A stretch of DNA of 64,000 bases from positions 126,825 to 190,824 of the forward strand of contig NW_003314292.1 in the NCBI RefSeq assembly GCF_000143415.4. The letters run 5' to 3'. This document shows positions 12,158-24,248 of the stretch, in pieces; position 1 is the stretch's first letter, and the number at the start of each line of letters is the position of its first letter. Made by a program: the position numbers and the translations under genes. Origin of the DNA: Selaginella moellendorffii (taxonomy: Eukaryota; Streptophyta; Lycopodiopsida; Selaginellales; Selaginellaceae). Under the pieces are notes generated by a model. The model was not told the DNA's origin. It saw only the letters and a program-made list of their open reading frames with translations, and searched no databases.

Positions 12158-14745
12158 GGCATATAGAGGGTTTAGGTTCCGCTTCGTGGTTATCCAATGG
12201 TAAATCACCATAGGATAAATGGTAAAAACTATATGCGCTACATTTGGTATCAGAGACAAGTTGAGTCTCGACGAGTACTATCCAATAAGATTGGGCAACT
12301 AGTCTCATTGCATATATAAAGATGAAAACGATGATCCAAATGGGTACATGTTTGGGTGCAAAGGCTTTACAATCGTTCCTTAGGTATAAATTTGGTTACC
12401 TTTTTGTATTGTATTATGTGAGCTTGCTCTTGGGCTCATAAGATGGACTAAGATGCACATTTTGCACAAGTTTGCGCTTGGGCTCATGAGTGAAGCACAT
12501 TAGCAACTCAAGGTTATGCTTTGAGTTGGCAGGATTAATGTTAGCCTATTGTTAGTTCTATGAGTTGTTCCATGTACCATGGGTGAAAGTAAACCTCCCT
12601 TGGGTTTGCTATGAGTGGTAAATAGGCTACTATGTAGCTATTTAGCACGGCATTAATGGATCCTTCCTAGGCATGATTACAAGTGGATCAATCAAGACTA
12701 TAGGGATTAGTCTATGGGTTCAAATAGTCATTGCTGTGCTCTCTCATAAACTTTTCTTGGATTGAACTGAAGGCAGTGCAAAATCAAACTTGAGGTTTAG
12801 TCAAAGATGAGATCGAAAAGAGAGTCATCAGGGATGAAGGATCAAACATGTAAATCATTTTCTCTTCTTGGAGAAATGAATTGCAACGAGGTGTGACTCA
12901 TTACTCATATGCACATCATATAGTCAAGAGTTCCTACCTTAATGCATGTTGGAAATAATGGTCTCTCAAATGGTGAGTTATGGGATGGATAGCAGTGAAG
13001 TGCTAAACCATTTTGTCTAGGTTTGCTATTAAAGACTTGGGTTACAATGGTTAATTCTTTTCTGGGGAGCCTTGCTATTGCTCTTTGAGTAATTTATTGT
13101 TGGATTAGTTTTGAGTTTGGTTAGAAAAAGAGTGGTATGAGCTTGTCCATATTATGAACAAAAATTAGTGGTGTTAGGTGTTGTGAATCTTTATTGGTGG
13201 GGTGTGGCATTTATGTTGTATTTTGTCGAATCGAGTTGGCACTTGATACTCATATAAACCTTTGAAGTAATTATATAGGCATTGCTCGTGGTGTTTCTCA
13301 ATTGATGATCAAGTTATTGTGATACTTATATCATATCCATATGATAATGAGTAATGCATTTATGAAGTTGCTTGGTCAAACGATGATCAACTCCAAAATG
13401 ATTGATGGTGAAGCTAGTTTACTTGCATTTAGTAGCATTGTAGTAGCTTTAATTAGATTTTCAATGGTGATCCATTATGTTAAGTTTAAGTTAGTTTTTT
13501 AGTTCCTTGAGTTTGCCCATTAATGTGTTAGGAAAGGGTTATAACATTCAATTGCTATGGCTTATTGGTTTATCCATTAGTACTTGAAGTAGATTGTTTG
13601 ATAGAAAAGGTGTGTAGTTGAGGCATTGATATTACTATCACTTGTGTTAGTGGAAGTTGCATTAATATTTCGAATAATAAGGAATTTTCTTAGATCTTAA
13701 TTTTCTATGTCATTTTTCTTTTTAGTGTTTTGGCTTCACATTAGATCTTGAAGGTGATTGAAGAAAAGTGTTAGTGCAATGTGGATATCCGAAGATATGG
13801 TCTTCGTGATCAAATCTTGGATGTTTATTTTACATTTTTGCGGATGTTGGTGTTGGATATCAAAAATATGAGCATGATATTCGATGTTTAGACATACTGT
13901 TGGTCATGAATTTGTGTTAAAGTGAACATATGTGAAATTGTTGGTAGGAGGAAGTTGGTTGAGTCTTGAAAGTTTGTATTCCTAGACATAAAGTCATTCT
14001 TTCTCTAGGATGAAAAATTTTCCATAAATTTTCTTAGGCTTTTCCAATGGTTAATCTGTCGATCACTTTGTTCGAAAACCATTTTTTTTTTCATAAGCCA
14101 ATACAAACTAGTGAAGGGGTTAGAGTTGACTTTGGTTAGCTTAAACTTTAGTAGGTAATTTGTATGATGCTACCTGAAAGGAATGCTAACTTTGGGGCTA
14201 AAGCATCTGTGTTGGATAGAGTCTGGAGTTGGTGTAAAAAAGTGGTTATTGCGCTTTTCTAAAAAAAATGACCCTTATGCCTTTCTTTTGTAGCATTATG
14301 CTTGGTGGCAGTTTGCATCTTGCATTTTATTACACTCTATAAGAGTAGTGAGCTCTCATTAATCCTGACTTAGTCTTGATAGTTTTGTGCTTTGGCTGAG
14401 GATGGTAATATCCAACTTAGTTGTTTAATGTTGAGATATCATACTATAATTTTGTCTATAAGGAGGTTGTGTACCGATATGAGTTCATCGCATGGTCTTT
14501 ACCTTAATTTCAACTAAGTTTTGATCGTGCATAGTTAGTTTATTGTAGTTGAGTTGAATTCGAATGGTCATTTAGTTTGTGTTTGTCCATGAACCTTTAT
14601 CTTGTGTTTGAGGTATCATGTTCATGTTGGATAAGTATATAACTCGATGACATGAGTTTAATATTAGGTTTTGTGAAGGCAAATTGAAGAGTGATTGTTA
14701 GTTGTTTTGCAACTAATGATTACTTATAGACTTTGTCGAGGACTA

Positions 14746-16637
14746 TTACTATATTCAAAATTAATACAATAGAAAGAATGTGAAATGGTACAAGCTTATA
14801 CAAATGCTTTGAGCCACATTGCAATGTAGTTAAGGCCTTAGATGCTTTAGGATTGGCAAACAAGCTTAAAAAGTCTTTGTTCACTAGGATAGAGAATCAA
14901 TTGCCCAGGATGTTAATAGATGCCTAAAGGTCAGGGAATTGTTTATGCAAGCAGATACCAAGCTAAAGGCAGGAAGGAACAGGATATTCAAGCAGAGATG
15001 AAAATCTTACTACTTCACTGACTCAAGAGTTTAAGTCTCAACTTACCAAGGTAGATCAATCATATGGTGACTTTGGGGAAGAAGTTAGTGGACTGAGCAT
15101 TTGGAGATTCTGGATCAGGCCAAAGAATTGAAAATGCTTTTTAAATGGTCATTAGGCTAAGATATATGGCAACATAATATTCCCGAGCTTGTTTGAGTTT
15201 ATGCAAGTGTGTTTGAAGTTCTGGCATGTCTAAAGCAAGCAAGGAACTCAATCACCATCCCTTAGTCAAGCTAGAGAGAATCTTTGGGTAGCTTGTGATC
15301 AATCATGGAAACACAATGTTTCTGAGCTTGTTTAAATATAGGCAGAGTGTTATGGAGTTATCCATGTTGTTTGAGAGAGATAAAGGCATTCTTTTGGTTG
15401 TGTCAATAGGAATTTACAAGGGACATGCAGACCATGGAAATATGGTAATCCTAGGTGTGAAGCAGTGTCAAAAGAAAGAAGCAAGTTACTGTCATGGTAC
15501 AAGAGGAGAGTGTTGGCGCTAGGAATTGGCATCTGCTATTAGGAGCTAGGCTGCATCATTCCCAGCAGAAGGGAGGCTTTGATGGATTGGAGCTGGGCAT
15601 CAACAAAGAAGTAATAGCCAACTGCCACATAATACCATTCTGCTGCGGCCATATTGGATTGTTTGCCCCACCCCAAAGGGCACAGCCACAGCCAGTTTTG
15701 GCAAAAACCAATACAATAATTATATTTATCTTTAACCATTTTAGGGTTCTTCAGGAAAGATGGCGTGTCAGGGAGGGATTTTTTTCCCAGAGAATGACTC
15801 GTGTGCACGCACATCAGCAGATACACACGCGCGTGGGGCTGGGATCGTCCTTCAATCTTTCCAGGTGATTTGTTTGAGCTCGTGTTTAGCGCAAATCCCT
15901 CCCTGATTACTTGCTCACGCTCAAGATCAATCCTTTTAGAGCTTTCCAAATCGGTGTCAATGCGCTGTGGCTTTCACATTTAGTTATCTGTGCTGCGCCT
16001 GCGCTCTGCCCTGCCATCGCTTTAATGGTTGGAATGGAATTGGAATTTGGAAGGAGCCTCTTTCTCGCCCATCATTCCTCGCTCGCATCCCTTTTCTTGT
16101 TCCTCTTCCTCCTCTCTCCCTTAAAATCTTTTGGCATTCAAAGGGGTGGTCGTGGAACTTTTCTAAAGCTATTCACTCTGATTGCTTTGTCTTGTTCTCC
16201 CTCCATCTTTCTCTCCTTTCCATCAATCTTCTCTCTCGCTCGTCTTGTTTTCTTCTTTCTTTCCTTGCTGTGGCACACGGGTGGGTTTTTGTTTTTATCA
16301 TGGTCTAGTTGGTCTGGTGACAACACCAACATACCAACACCCAACGATTTGATGGATTGATTGCGTGATTGCCAGTCGCGAGTGACTGCGAGGTAACATT
16401 TCCTCTCGAGATATAACCGAAGAATGAAAGAGAAAGAAGGGAGGCCTCAAGGAGGAGAATAAACAATGTGAGCTGAGAGAAGAATTCGCCGGGATTTTCC
16501 TTTTCTTTTTCCTTCTCTGCCTGTCAAAGTTGGTCTTTCTGTAGTGTTCCTCGTGCTCGTTTTGGGGCTTTAGAGTTCTTGAGACTGCCACCGACGAACG
16601 AAAAAAGGAAAAAATCGTTTCTCTCCATCGACCAGCG
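14746..16637. other. Intergenic region and presumed P450 promoter/5' UTR
   Basis: From 14746 to about 15900 I find no supported gene; frames of up to 136 codons exist on both strands but resemble nothing and overlap each other. From about 16000 the sequence becomes pyrimidine-rich and leads into the P450 start at 16638. It is the likely 5' UTR and promoter, but no single element could be assigned with confidence. Confidence 0.45.
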
Positions 16638-19081
16638 ATGGAGCTAGTGATGATGTTGGTGGGAATTTTTCTGGGATTGGTGGTGACCTTTTTCATGCTG
16701 AAGCAGAGTAGAGTGGCGGTGGAGGTGTCGAGCACAAGTGGAGCAAAGACTCCGCCGGGTCCTCCGTGGAGAATCCCTCTTGTCGGCGAAACGCTCAGCT
16801 TTCTCAGAGATCCACACCGCTTCTATCTCACTCGTATTGCCAGGTAAAACTTATTCAATCTTTCTCGTCACGCATTTTTCCTGTTTCATTTGGTTTGTGT
16901 TCTTGCGTTTTGATGGCTCCATTTCTCTCGTGCTTTCTCACTGTGGTGCGTTCCAAATCGTCCATTTTTCCTGGTTCTAACTCCCTCGAGTATTCAGATA
17001 TGGAGAGATCTTCTCCACTTCGCTTTTTGGCGACAAATGCATCATTGTCACCACTCCGGAGGCCTCGAAGTGGTTGCTCCAGTCGGCTCAAAAGTTTTTC
17101 AAGCCTGCTTATCCCGAGTCTGCAAATTCTCTCATCGATCCGACGCGCAGCTTTGGCAGCGAGCAGCTTCACAATTATGTCCGGAGAATCGTTGGCTCCT
17201 CCCTGTATCCCGAGTCCCTCCAGTTCCATGTCCCTGCGATCGAGGCGCTCGCTTGCTCAGTCCTCGATTCCTGGACAAAGCAAAAGTCCATCAATGTCTA
17301 CAGCGAAATGGCCAAGGTACTTTAAATCATCTAGCTCTAGCTCTAGAAGGAAAACACCAGACATTCTTCTCTCCTTTTTCTCTCTCACAGTTTTTTTTGT
17401 TGCGATTTTGGGATTGATTGACTTGTTTTTTCTTTCGCTTTCCATTGAGCAGTACACATTCGAGGTGGCGATGAAAATTCTATGCGGGATGGAGCCGGGA
17501 AAACAGATGGACGCACTGTTCCAGAACATGCAAGACTTTGAAAAGGCGTTCCTCACGCTCAACATCAACCTTCCTTTCACAACTTACCGACGTGGTCTCA
17601 AGGTGAGCAAACAACTTGAGAATCTCTTTCCTTTCTTACTCTTGAAAGACCAAACTTTCTCTTCTATAGTTCCCCATAGATTTCCGCAGAGCTTCTGAAA
17701 GCTTTTTTAGTGTTTCCTCTCAACTTCTTCTCGTTCTTCTCTCCTGTCTCGACTCTTTGTGGCTACAGGCAAGGGACAGCATGTTTAAAGCAGTGGAGGA
17801 GATGATCCAGCAGAGGAGAAAAAAGAAAAGGGACTGGAGTGGTCGGGAGCAGCAGCAGCGGCTGGACATGCTCGACTCGATGATTTGCGTCGAAACCAAG
17901 GACGAGAAGTTTGCCAATGCGGTGACAGACATCCACGTTAGAGGAATCATCATGACAATCCTGTTCGCTGGGCACGAGACCTCTGCAGCACAGCTGGTGT
18001 GGGCCATCAAGAACTTACACGACAATCCAGAGCTCCTCCACGGAGTCAAGGTAAGACAAAAGAAAGAAGAGATTCAAGCTTCGTCTTTAATCCTGTTTGA
18101 TCAGGAAGAACATGAAGCTATCCGGAGGAAACGAGAGCCTGGATCTCCACTTACGTGGTCTCAAGTCATGAAAGAAATGCCTCTCACGCTCAGAGTTGAG
18201 TTTTCTATCGCGATCAAACTCGAAGCTAAGCTTTTTCGTTTCCAACTTCTCTCCAGGTGATAAACGAGACGATGAGAACTTCCTACGTCGGACTCTTCCT
18301 TCCCAGGGAAGCACTTGACGACCTCGAGTACGATGGTACGAGAAAAAAAAGCATAAGAAGTTAAAGTTTGTTCATCGTGTCGTTGTTCGCAGGCTACTAC
18401 TTTCCCAAAGGCTGGAAAGTTTACGCATCGCCGTCGATGGTCCATCTCAATCCAAAGCTCTACACGGAGCCGTACAAGTTTGATCCCACCAGATTCCAGG
18501 TACAGTCCAGAGGTCAATTGCTTGCCTAAAGCTTTGATGATTCATTCGAGAGAGCAGGAAAGAAACAAAAAAAGAAAAGATTGGAGGAGGGCCAGAGATC
18601 TTCCGTTTCATTAAGATTTTGCTGATTTTTTCTTCCAGGACGGTGGTCCAAAGCCGAATACTTTCATACCATTTGGCAATGGCCAGAGGCTGTGCTTGGG
18701 CGGTGAGCTCGCAAAGGTTGAAATGCTCGTCCTCATCCACCACCTTGTTACTACATACAGGTACCAAGAGCTTTTTCCTTCCTTTCCTTTCTTTGGTATC
18801 TTCCTGCCTACACAGGAGAGAAAAACGCTTGTAGCTTTCTTTTGCTTTTTTTTGCTGCTGCTGGTAGACTTTGTCACGACTTTGGAATTTTAAACTCGTT
18901 TTCTGTGGTTCTGTGCAGCTGGAAGATTAAGGAGGATCACGGTGGGATCAGATGGTGGCCAGTCCCGATCCCCAAGGGCGGACTGGTCATACAAGTAGAA
19001 CGAGAAGTGGAGCGAGGATTAGAAAAGGAAACGAGGCAGGGTCAAACTGGGGAGCTCGGCTCTGGTGAATTCCAACACTAG
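16638..19081 (+). CDS. Cytochrome P450, CYP85 clan (CYP707-like), nine exons
   Basis: A haem monooxygenase, probably anchored in the ER. Predicted exons are 16638-16843, 16998-17316, 17453-17602, 17769-18050, 18105-18194, 18257-18335, 18393-18499, 18639-18760 and 18919-19081. All introns are GT-AG and phases join without a break, giving 505 residues, normal for the family. Seen in order: an N-terminal membrane helix (about 2-22), the Pro-rich hinge PPGPPW (39-44), the I-helix oxygen-binding motif AGHETS (292-297), the ExxR motif ETMR (353-356), FDPTRF (405-410), and the haem loop [10 protein letters not shown] with ligand Cys430. The stretches '[12 protein letters not shown]' and '[12 protein letters not shown]' are typical of CYP85-clan enzymes, nearest in my reading to CYP707 (abscisate 8'-hydroxylases), but CYP716-like or lycophyte-specific families remain possible. 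The substrate is therefore inferred to be a terpenoid or hormone. No broken motif is seen, so the gene looks functional. Confidence 0.9.
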
Positions 19082-19433
19082 GACTTTTTAGTATATTTTG
19101 TAGACGTAGCTGGCTGTACAAAAAAGTCTTGGATGCAAGTTACTCGTGTACAATCTTAACAGCACGAACAAAATAAGAGGAAGTCAGGAGGTGGCATGGG
19201 CGCTTCTTGAAATGAATAGATATATTCAAGATACATTGTTAAGTAGAAACTAAATGCATTTTTATAAAATAAATAATCAAGATTGTATTTTAATTAATTT
19301 TTAAAACTTACAAAGTTTCCAATTATCTAAACTTTCAAACCTTGCTTGCACTGGTTAAATGAGCCTTGAAATTTCAGCCACTTCAATTCGGCAACAATTC
19401 AAGGCAAGCTTTTTGAAGTCTCATTGGATGGAT
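19082..19433. other. P450 3' flank
   Basis: Presumed 3' UTR followed by AT-rich spacer. No clear polyadenylation signal could be fixed, and no other gene is seen. Confidence 0.4.
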
Positions 19434-20347
19434 TTTTTCACGACTCAAGTATGCGTTTCTTCTAGCAGCTCTCATTCTAATCTCTCAGCTAGATTCGTGC
19501 TATGCACCACCAGATGGGATTTTTAGAATAAGAGCCTTGCATAATATGCTCAGTGTGGAACAAATAAGACCAATGGTAGAAAGGATACAAGGCTATGTGA
19601 GAAATATGCGTGATAACGTTCGATTTGGGGCTGAAAGAACGATGGAACTTGTCGTGATTTTTGATACGAATACATTTATTAAGGTCTATATATTTGTGTA
19701 TAGTAGAGTGTTTGACGAGGCCCCAGGTATTTGTACCATGAGTCCAACGATCAAAGGTGTGCGTGGCCAAAATCTACGGCAAAATATACTGGATATGTGC
19801 GATAGGATACTAGAAGAGTTAAGGGGTAGAGAACATTGTTATGGTTATGTTGATATTGTTCTTCAGTATATTGGACTTCGTTATGAGTTCGAACTAGCTC
19901 CTAAACAGAATAACCAGCTTTTGTTCTCCAACTTCTCGTAAGTTAATACATTTGATGATCATAAGTATCCAGAGCTTGATGGGTTTGATAGCGATATAAG
20001 ACATTGTTGGGTCTATGCTACATCACTGATCAGTGGGCTCTAGAACACTCTTGGCTCGTATTTGCTGATAATTCTTATAGGTTGACAATGCAAAATAATT
20101 GTAATCCCATACTACAATGTCCCAGGGGAATAATCACATGGAGCTCAGAAACACAGGGAAAAGATTCTGGTTGCTACTTAATCCTGCTAGTCAATGCAAT
20201 TTGGCAACTGTTGGATCTAGAGGAGAGGCGTGGTCTAGCAAAACGAGCTCCATCCAAAACAAGTTATATGCTCTTGTGATCGACAATCTTGGTTACTTGG
20301 CTATTTACAGAACAGAAACTGCTAGAGTTATTTGGAGATCTCCTTAA
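19434..20347 (+). pseudogene. Broken bulb-lectin (GNA-like) domain gene with signal peptide remnant
   Basis: One frame starts with a secretion-signal-like stretch (LKYAFLLAALILISQLDSC, about 19440-19500) but has no in-frame ATG ahead of it. It continues through about 130 residues to a stop at 19939-19941. A lectin-like part follows in other frames: 'SWLVFADNSYRLTMQNNCN' and 'TWSSETQGKDSGCYL' (20050-20190), then 'ASQCNLATVGSRGEAWSS' and 'NLGYLAIYRTETARVIW' (to 20347). These fit the repeated beta-prism units of mannose-binding bulb lectins, with degraded QxDxNxVxY sites. The missing start, a stop and at least one frameshift argue for a pseudogene. The N-terminal part resembles that of the lectin-domain gene at 50039-50911 ('TIKGVRGQNLRQNILDM' against 'IIKGHTIYEGLRNLLAQ'). 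Undetected introns are an alternative explanation. Confidence 0.55.
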
Positions 20348-21050
20348 GAAAATTGTGCTTAAAATTTTGATTGATTGATTGATACATTCCCGTCCTTGAC
20401 AAATTTATATGTACAATTGTCATATTGTGACCTTGTGATCTTGTCATATTGTGGGACCTTGTGATTGAACATTGTTATATCTTAGGACTCAAAGGATACA
20501 AAGTTTGGCTAAAAAGACATCGAAATTAGATGATTGGATGATTGGGGAGTTAGACATGTTTGTAGAAAACCATGAGGTTCTTTAGTACACCTGAATCTTT
20601 CTTTCTTTGCATTGGCCTTTTGTTTTTCCTTGAACATGGGCGTGGTCTAGCAAAACGAGCTCCATCCAAAACAAGTTATATGCTCTTGTGATCGACAATC
20701 TTGGTTACTTGGCTATTTACAGAACAGAAACTGCTAGAGTTATTTGGAGATCTCCTTAAGAAAATTGTGCTTAAAATTTTGATTGATTGATTGATACATT
20801 CCCGTCCTTGACAAATTTATATGTACAATTGTCATATTGTGACCTTGTGACCTTGTCATATTGTGGGACCTTGTGATTGAACATTGTTATATCTTAGGAC
20901 TCAAAGGATACAAAGTTTGGCTAAAAAGACATCGAAATTAGATGATTGGATGATTGGGGAGTTAGACATGTTTGTAGAAAACCATGAGGTTCTTTAGTAC
21001 ACCTGAATCTTTCTTTCTTTGCATTGGCCTTTTGTTTTTCCTTGAACATG
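20227..21050 (+). repeat. Tandem duplication, two 412-bp units
   Basis: 20227-20638 and 20639-21050 are nearly identical direct repeats (for example gatcttg versus gaccttg near 20434/20846). The first unit includes the last codons of the lectin pseudogene, so that end is copied in the second. The very high identity implies a recent event. Confidence 0.9.
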
Positions 21051-23943
21051 AGGTTAAATATTTTGTCATAGATGTGGATTTTTGGAGCTGCATGATGAAT
21101 GGACGATCCCCTTGGCACTACTGTCTTGCTCCAGGATCTGAGGTCCAACTTATAGGAGTTTATGTGTGTCTGCTATTGGGATTCAATTGATTAGTAGAAT
21201 TTTGGAAATATTTCAAAAATTGCATTAAGGTTTTCTACATGATTTTATTGAAGATTTTTAAATCTTAAGTAAGTTTATTTTGTCAGTTCATGTTTGGATC
21301 AAGTCATGAAGAGCCAAGTTTCACTTTAATTAAAAAAGAAACAAAATATATGTTAAGACAGAAGGCTAGTTGTGTGTAGTAAAGAAAATCAAGAAAAATA
21401 CAATTTAAAATTGGCTGAGGATGAAAATCTTGATTTAAACTTTGAGTTATCCCAAAAAAATTGTGAAGTAATAATCCACAAGGGAGAAAAAACAACTTGT
21501 TCAAATGTTTGATGTTTAGAAAAGTGTAATTTAATTTTTATGTAAAAATTTATATTTTGAAGAACTTTAAAAGCAGTTTCTTGAAGTTCGTATCCCACTC
21601 AAAAAGCTGAAGAACTGATTTGGATGATAATTCATTTGTGGTTAATATCTCTTTTTCATGCTTCTTTCCTTTTATGAATTTTTCATGACTTAGCAAAGGT
21701 TGTTAAAGTTACAATTGCAAAGTGATATAATTTACATAGGTATAGTAACTTTTGTAATGTGGTGTGAAATTTTTAATTATGCTCCTCAAATATGGTAATG
21801 GAAAAGTGATGTTGTGGTTCAGACATGCAAAATTTAGATTTTCCAAAGGTGGACGTAGCCCAAACTTGGTGGCAGCAGGTTTGGTGGCAAGGAAGCAAGT
21901 GTGTGGGCACAACTTAAATCTTGAAAAACACATGTGAATATACAATTGTTTTTATAAACACTAAAAGTTTGTTTGAAACTATTGTTTTTGGGCATGGTCA
22001 TGTTAGGATAACTAAGGAGAATGGTCGAGCAGGATCAGCACAACAATCAGGTTTAATTTTTGGCAACACTGTATAAGAGCTTGTTTTCAATTTTTATTTC
22101 AATGGTGTGAGTGGAGCCTAGGTACACTTTAAGCTTATGACACAGCTCTTAAGCTTATGAGCTGAGCTCAAAGCTCAAAAGAACTATATAAAAACATTGG
22201 TTTGTCCCAAACAAATATTTGGTAAATATCAAACTTACATTTGATATATATTTCTTTTTAAGTCTTGATATGAAAAACACAAAAGTAAAATGGATTTGAG
22301 AGCTAATAAAATAACTACCATGCTAAAAACACTTTTGAAGCTCCACAACCATAATGCTAGCTTGATGGATATGGTGGTTGACTTAAGGATCTTGATTTAG
22401 TTCTTTCATGAAAATATAATAAATATACTTGCAAGCCAAATATAGACAAAGTCTCCCCAAGTCTCCCTTTGGACAAAATTTGGACAAATGCATTTCTTGC
22501 TATAACACTAATGTAACTTATTTTTCAGATCATGCACTACAATTCTTTAACAAGCTGGATTTTGTCCTATGCAGCATTTAAAATGGATGACTTATATTGT
22601 ACAACCTTCCCATTTTTAGCTTGGTCATTTATGCTAATCAAGTGTTGTCATTTATAGCCTCTTGAATAGGTTGGTGGTTGGTGTCATTAAGTGGTTGATC
22701 CTAAAAAGAATAAAACATTTAAACATGAGAAGAAATGAGTTGACAAGTTTATATGGAGAATGTAATGGCCCTATTAGAATATGTGAACTTCCCACTATAC
22801 CAACTAACACTCCATTTGTAGAAGCTATTAACTTGGCATTTTATTTTCTTCAACCCACCATATATTTGATTTTCCTTGGTCTTATGCTCCTTTTTAGTTA
22901 GAGTTTCCTTCCACTTGCAATAAAACTGTTTGAAATTTTCATAGAGTTCAACTTTGATGTATCAGTAATGCTTGTTAACACTCTTTACCTAGTGAAACTC
23001 TTATAACTCTTCTCTCTACCTTGTAAAGCTTCTTTAAAAAACTTTACACATTGCCAAACAATTAACTTTAACAATATTTGCCATTGTTGAATTGAGAGCC
23101 TTTCAATGGTGGGGAGAACACTTTCTCATACTTTGAAATCCCACTCAAATATATTTTTTGTGTGAACTCCCTACCTTAGAAAATGGGGAAGAAGAGGACA
23201 TCTGTGCCCCAACATCTCCCTAGAATATTCTAACAATGGAATATTTTAGAGAATTTCACTCAAAGCTTTAAGCCATCTCCTAATAGGTAACCAGAAGAGA
23301 ATGTGCTAACTTTGTTACATGCAAGAACCCATGGCCAAAGTGTTGGTGTAGATTCCAACTACCTTGTGTCAGCAAGTACTACAAGGAGAAGAGACCAAAG
23401 AAAAACAAAGTAAAGAGAAAAAGAAAAAAGAGAGTATGGAGTTCTAAAGTCAAGGGAAAACCATATGAAAAAACTTGATAAAAAAACTAGATACAAAAAC
23501 AAAAGGAGACAAAGTGGAGAAAAGAAAAATGAAAATGAAATAAAGAAAAGAAAAAAAAGAAGAGAAAAACAAAGATAAAACAGAAAAGAGAAGATGGAAA
23601 CATAAAATTAAGTAGGAGAACCATTTACCTAGACTCCAACTTAAGGGTACCTCACCTCTAGAAAGTGCCTCAAACATAGCCTAGCTACTCTCAAAGTTCC
23701 AAAGAAATGAAATGATAGAAGTGAATATGTTGCTTGAGAATGATAATTATGAGAAAAAAATAGCCTAACAAATGAATGGTGGGAGACAATGATGACTGAT
23801 TGTAATGAAGTGATAATGGAGGGTATCTAGTAGCATGTGAATATAGTCAAAGTGTTTTAGTCAGTGGGAGAAGAAGAACCTTACAGTTTTTGCTAGCATA
23901 TGCTAAGATTATTGTGTTTTGCTATTGTAAGAATGTGGGATTG
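21051..23943. other. AT-rich region without supported genes
   Basis: No frame shows recognisable protein similarity. A/G-rich low-complexity sequence occupies about 23400-23600. A dispersed repeat lies at 23094-23286 and is listed separately. Confidence 0.5.
23094..23286 (+). repeat. Dispersed repeat, partner at 30180-30370
   Basis: The segment is collinear with 30180-30370, sharing 'aatggggaagaag', 'ctagaatattctaa' and 'aagccatctcctaa'. It is unlike the LTR families here and is followed in each copy by unrelated sequence. Its nature is unknown. Confidence 0.6.
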
Positions 23944-24248
23944 TGTAGCACACCCTATTTTTCTCCCCTTAAGCCAAATAAAAAAAAAAGTAATTGCTTG
24001 ATAAAAGAGCCTTTAGTGGCTTTTTTATCCTAATTTGTCCATGAATTAATGGGAATTGAACCTATGCCATTTGCTCCAATACCACATATAATATACATTA
24101 TCTCTTTCCCCTTAAACTAACTGGAAAAATAATAATTACTTGATAAAAAAGCCCTTAGTGGTTATTTTATCCCCATTTATCCCCTAAGGTTCTAAGGATC
24201 CATGGTGACAATATATCTAAATCTCATCCCATAATCACATGTGTTATA
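23944..24248 (-). mobile_element. TRIM-A remnant
   Basis: A truncated LTR-A (from 23944), a short interior with the reverse complement of the primer-binding/'gggaattgaacc' block, and a second LTR-A ending tgttata at 24248. Both LTRs are diverged and the interior is mostly deleted. The orientation is minus, as judged from the LTR and primer site. Confidence 0.65.

Larger units (their letters stand above)
9160..14745 (+). mobile_element. LARD-B2 non-coding LTR retroelement, 3'-truncated, split by hAT
   Basis: An incomplete LTR-B begins near 9160 and runs to 9625, resumes after the hAT insertion at 12158, and ends GCGCTACA at 12246. It is followed at once by the primer binding site TTTGGTATCAGAG (12247 on). 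The interior to about 14745 is collinear with 55405-57970. After that homology stops and no 3' LTR is present, so the element is truncated. There is no gag or pol. Confidence 0.8.

Noticed and set aside
15494-15949. Overlapping frames of 124 and 136 codons as a gene upstream of the P450
   Set aside because: They overlap on opposite strands, have no motif, and change composition midway.
16855-17229. Minus-strand frame of 124 codons and similar frames over the P450
   Set aside because: Antisense or intron read-through of the P450 exons; the spliced plus-strand model explains all conserved motifs.
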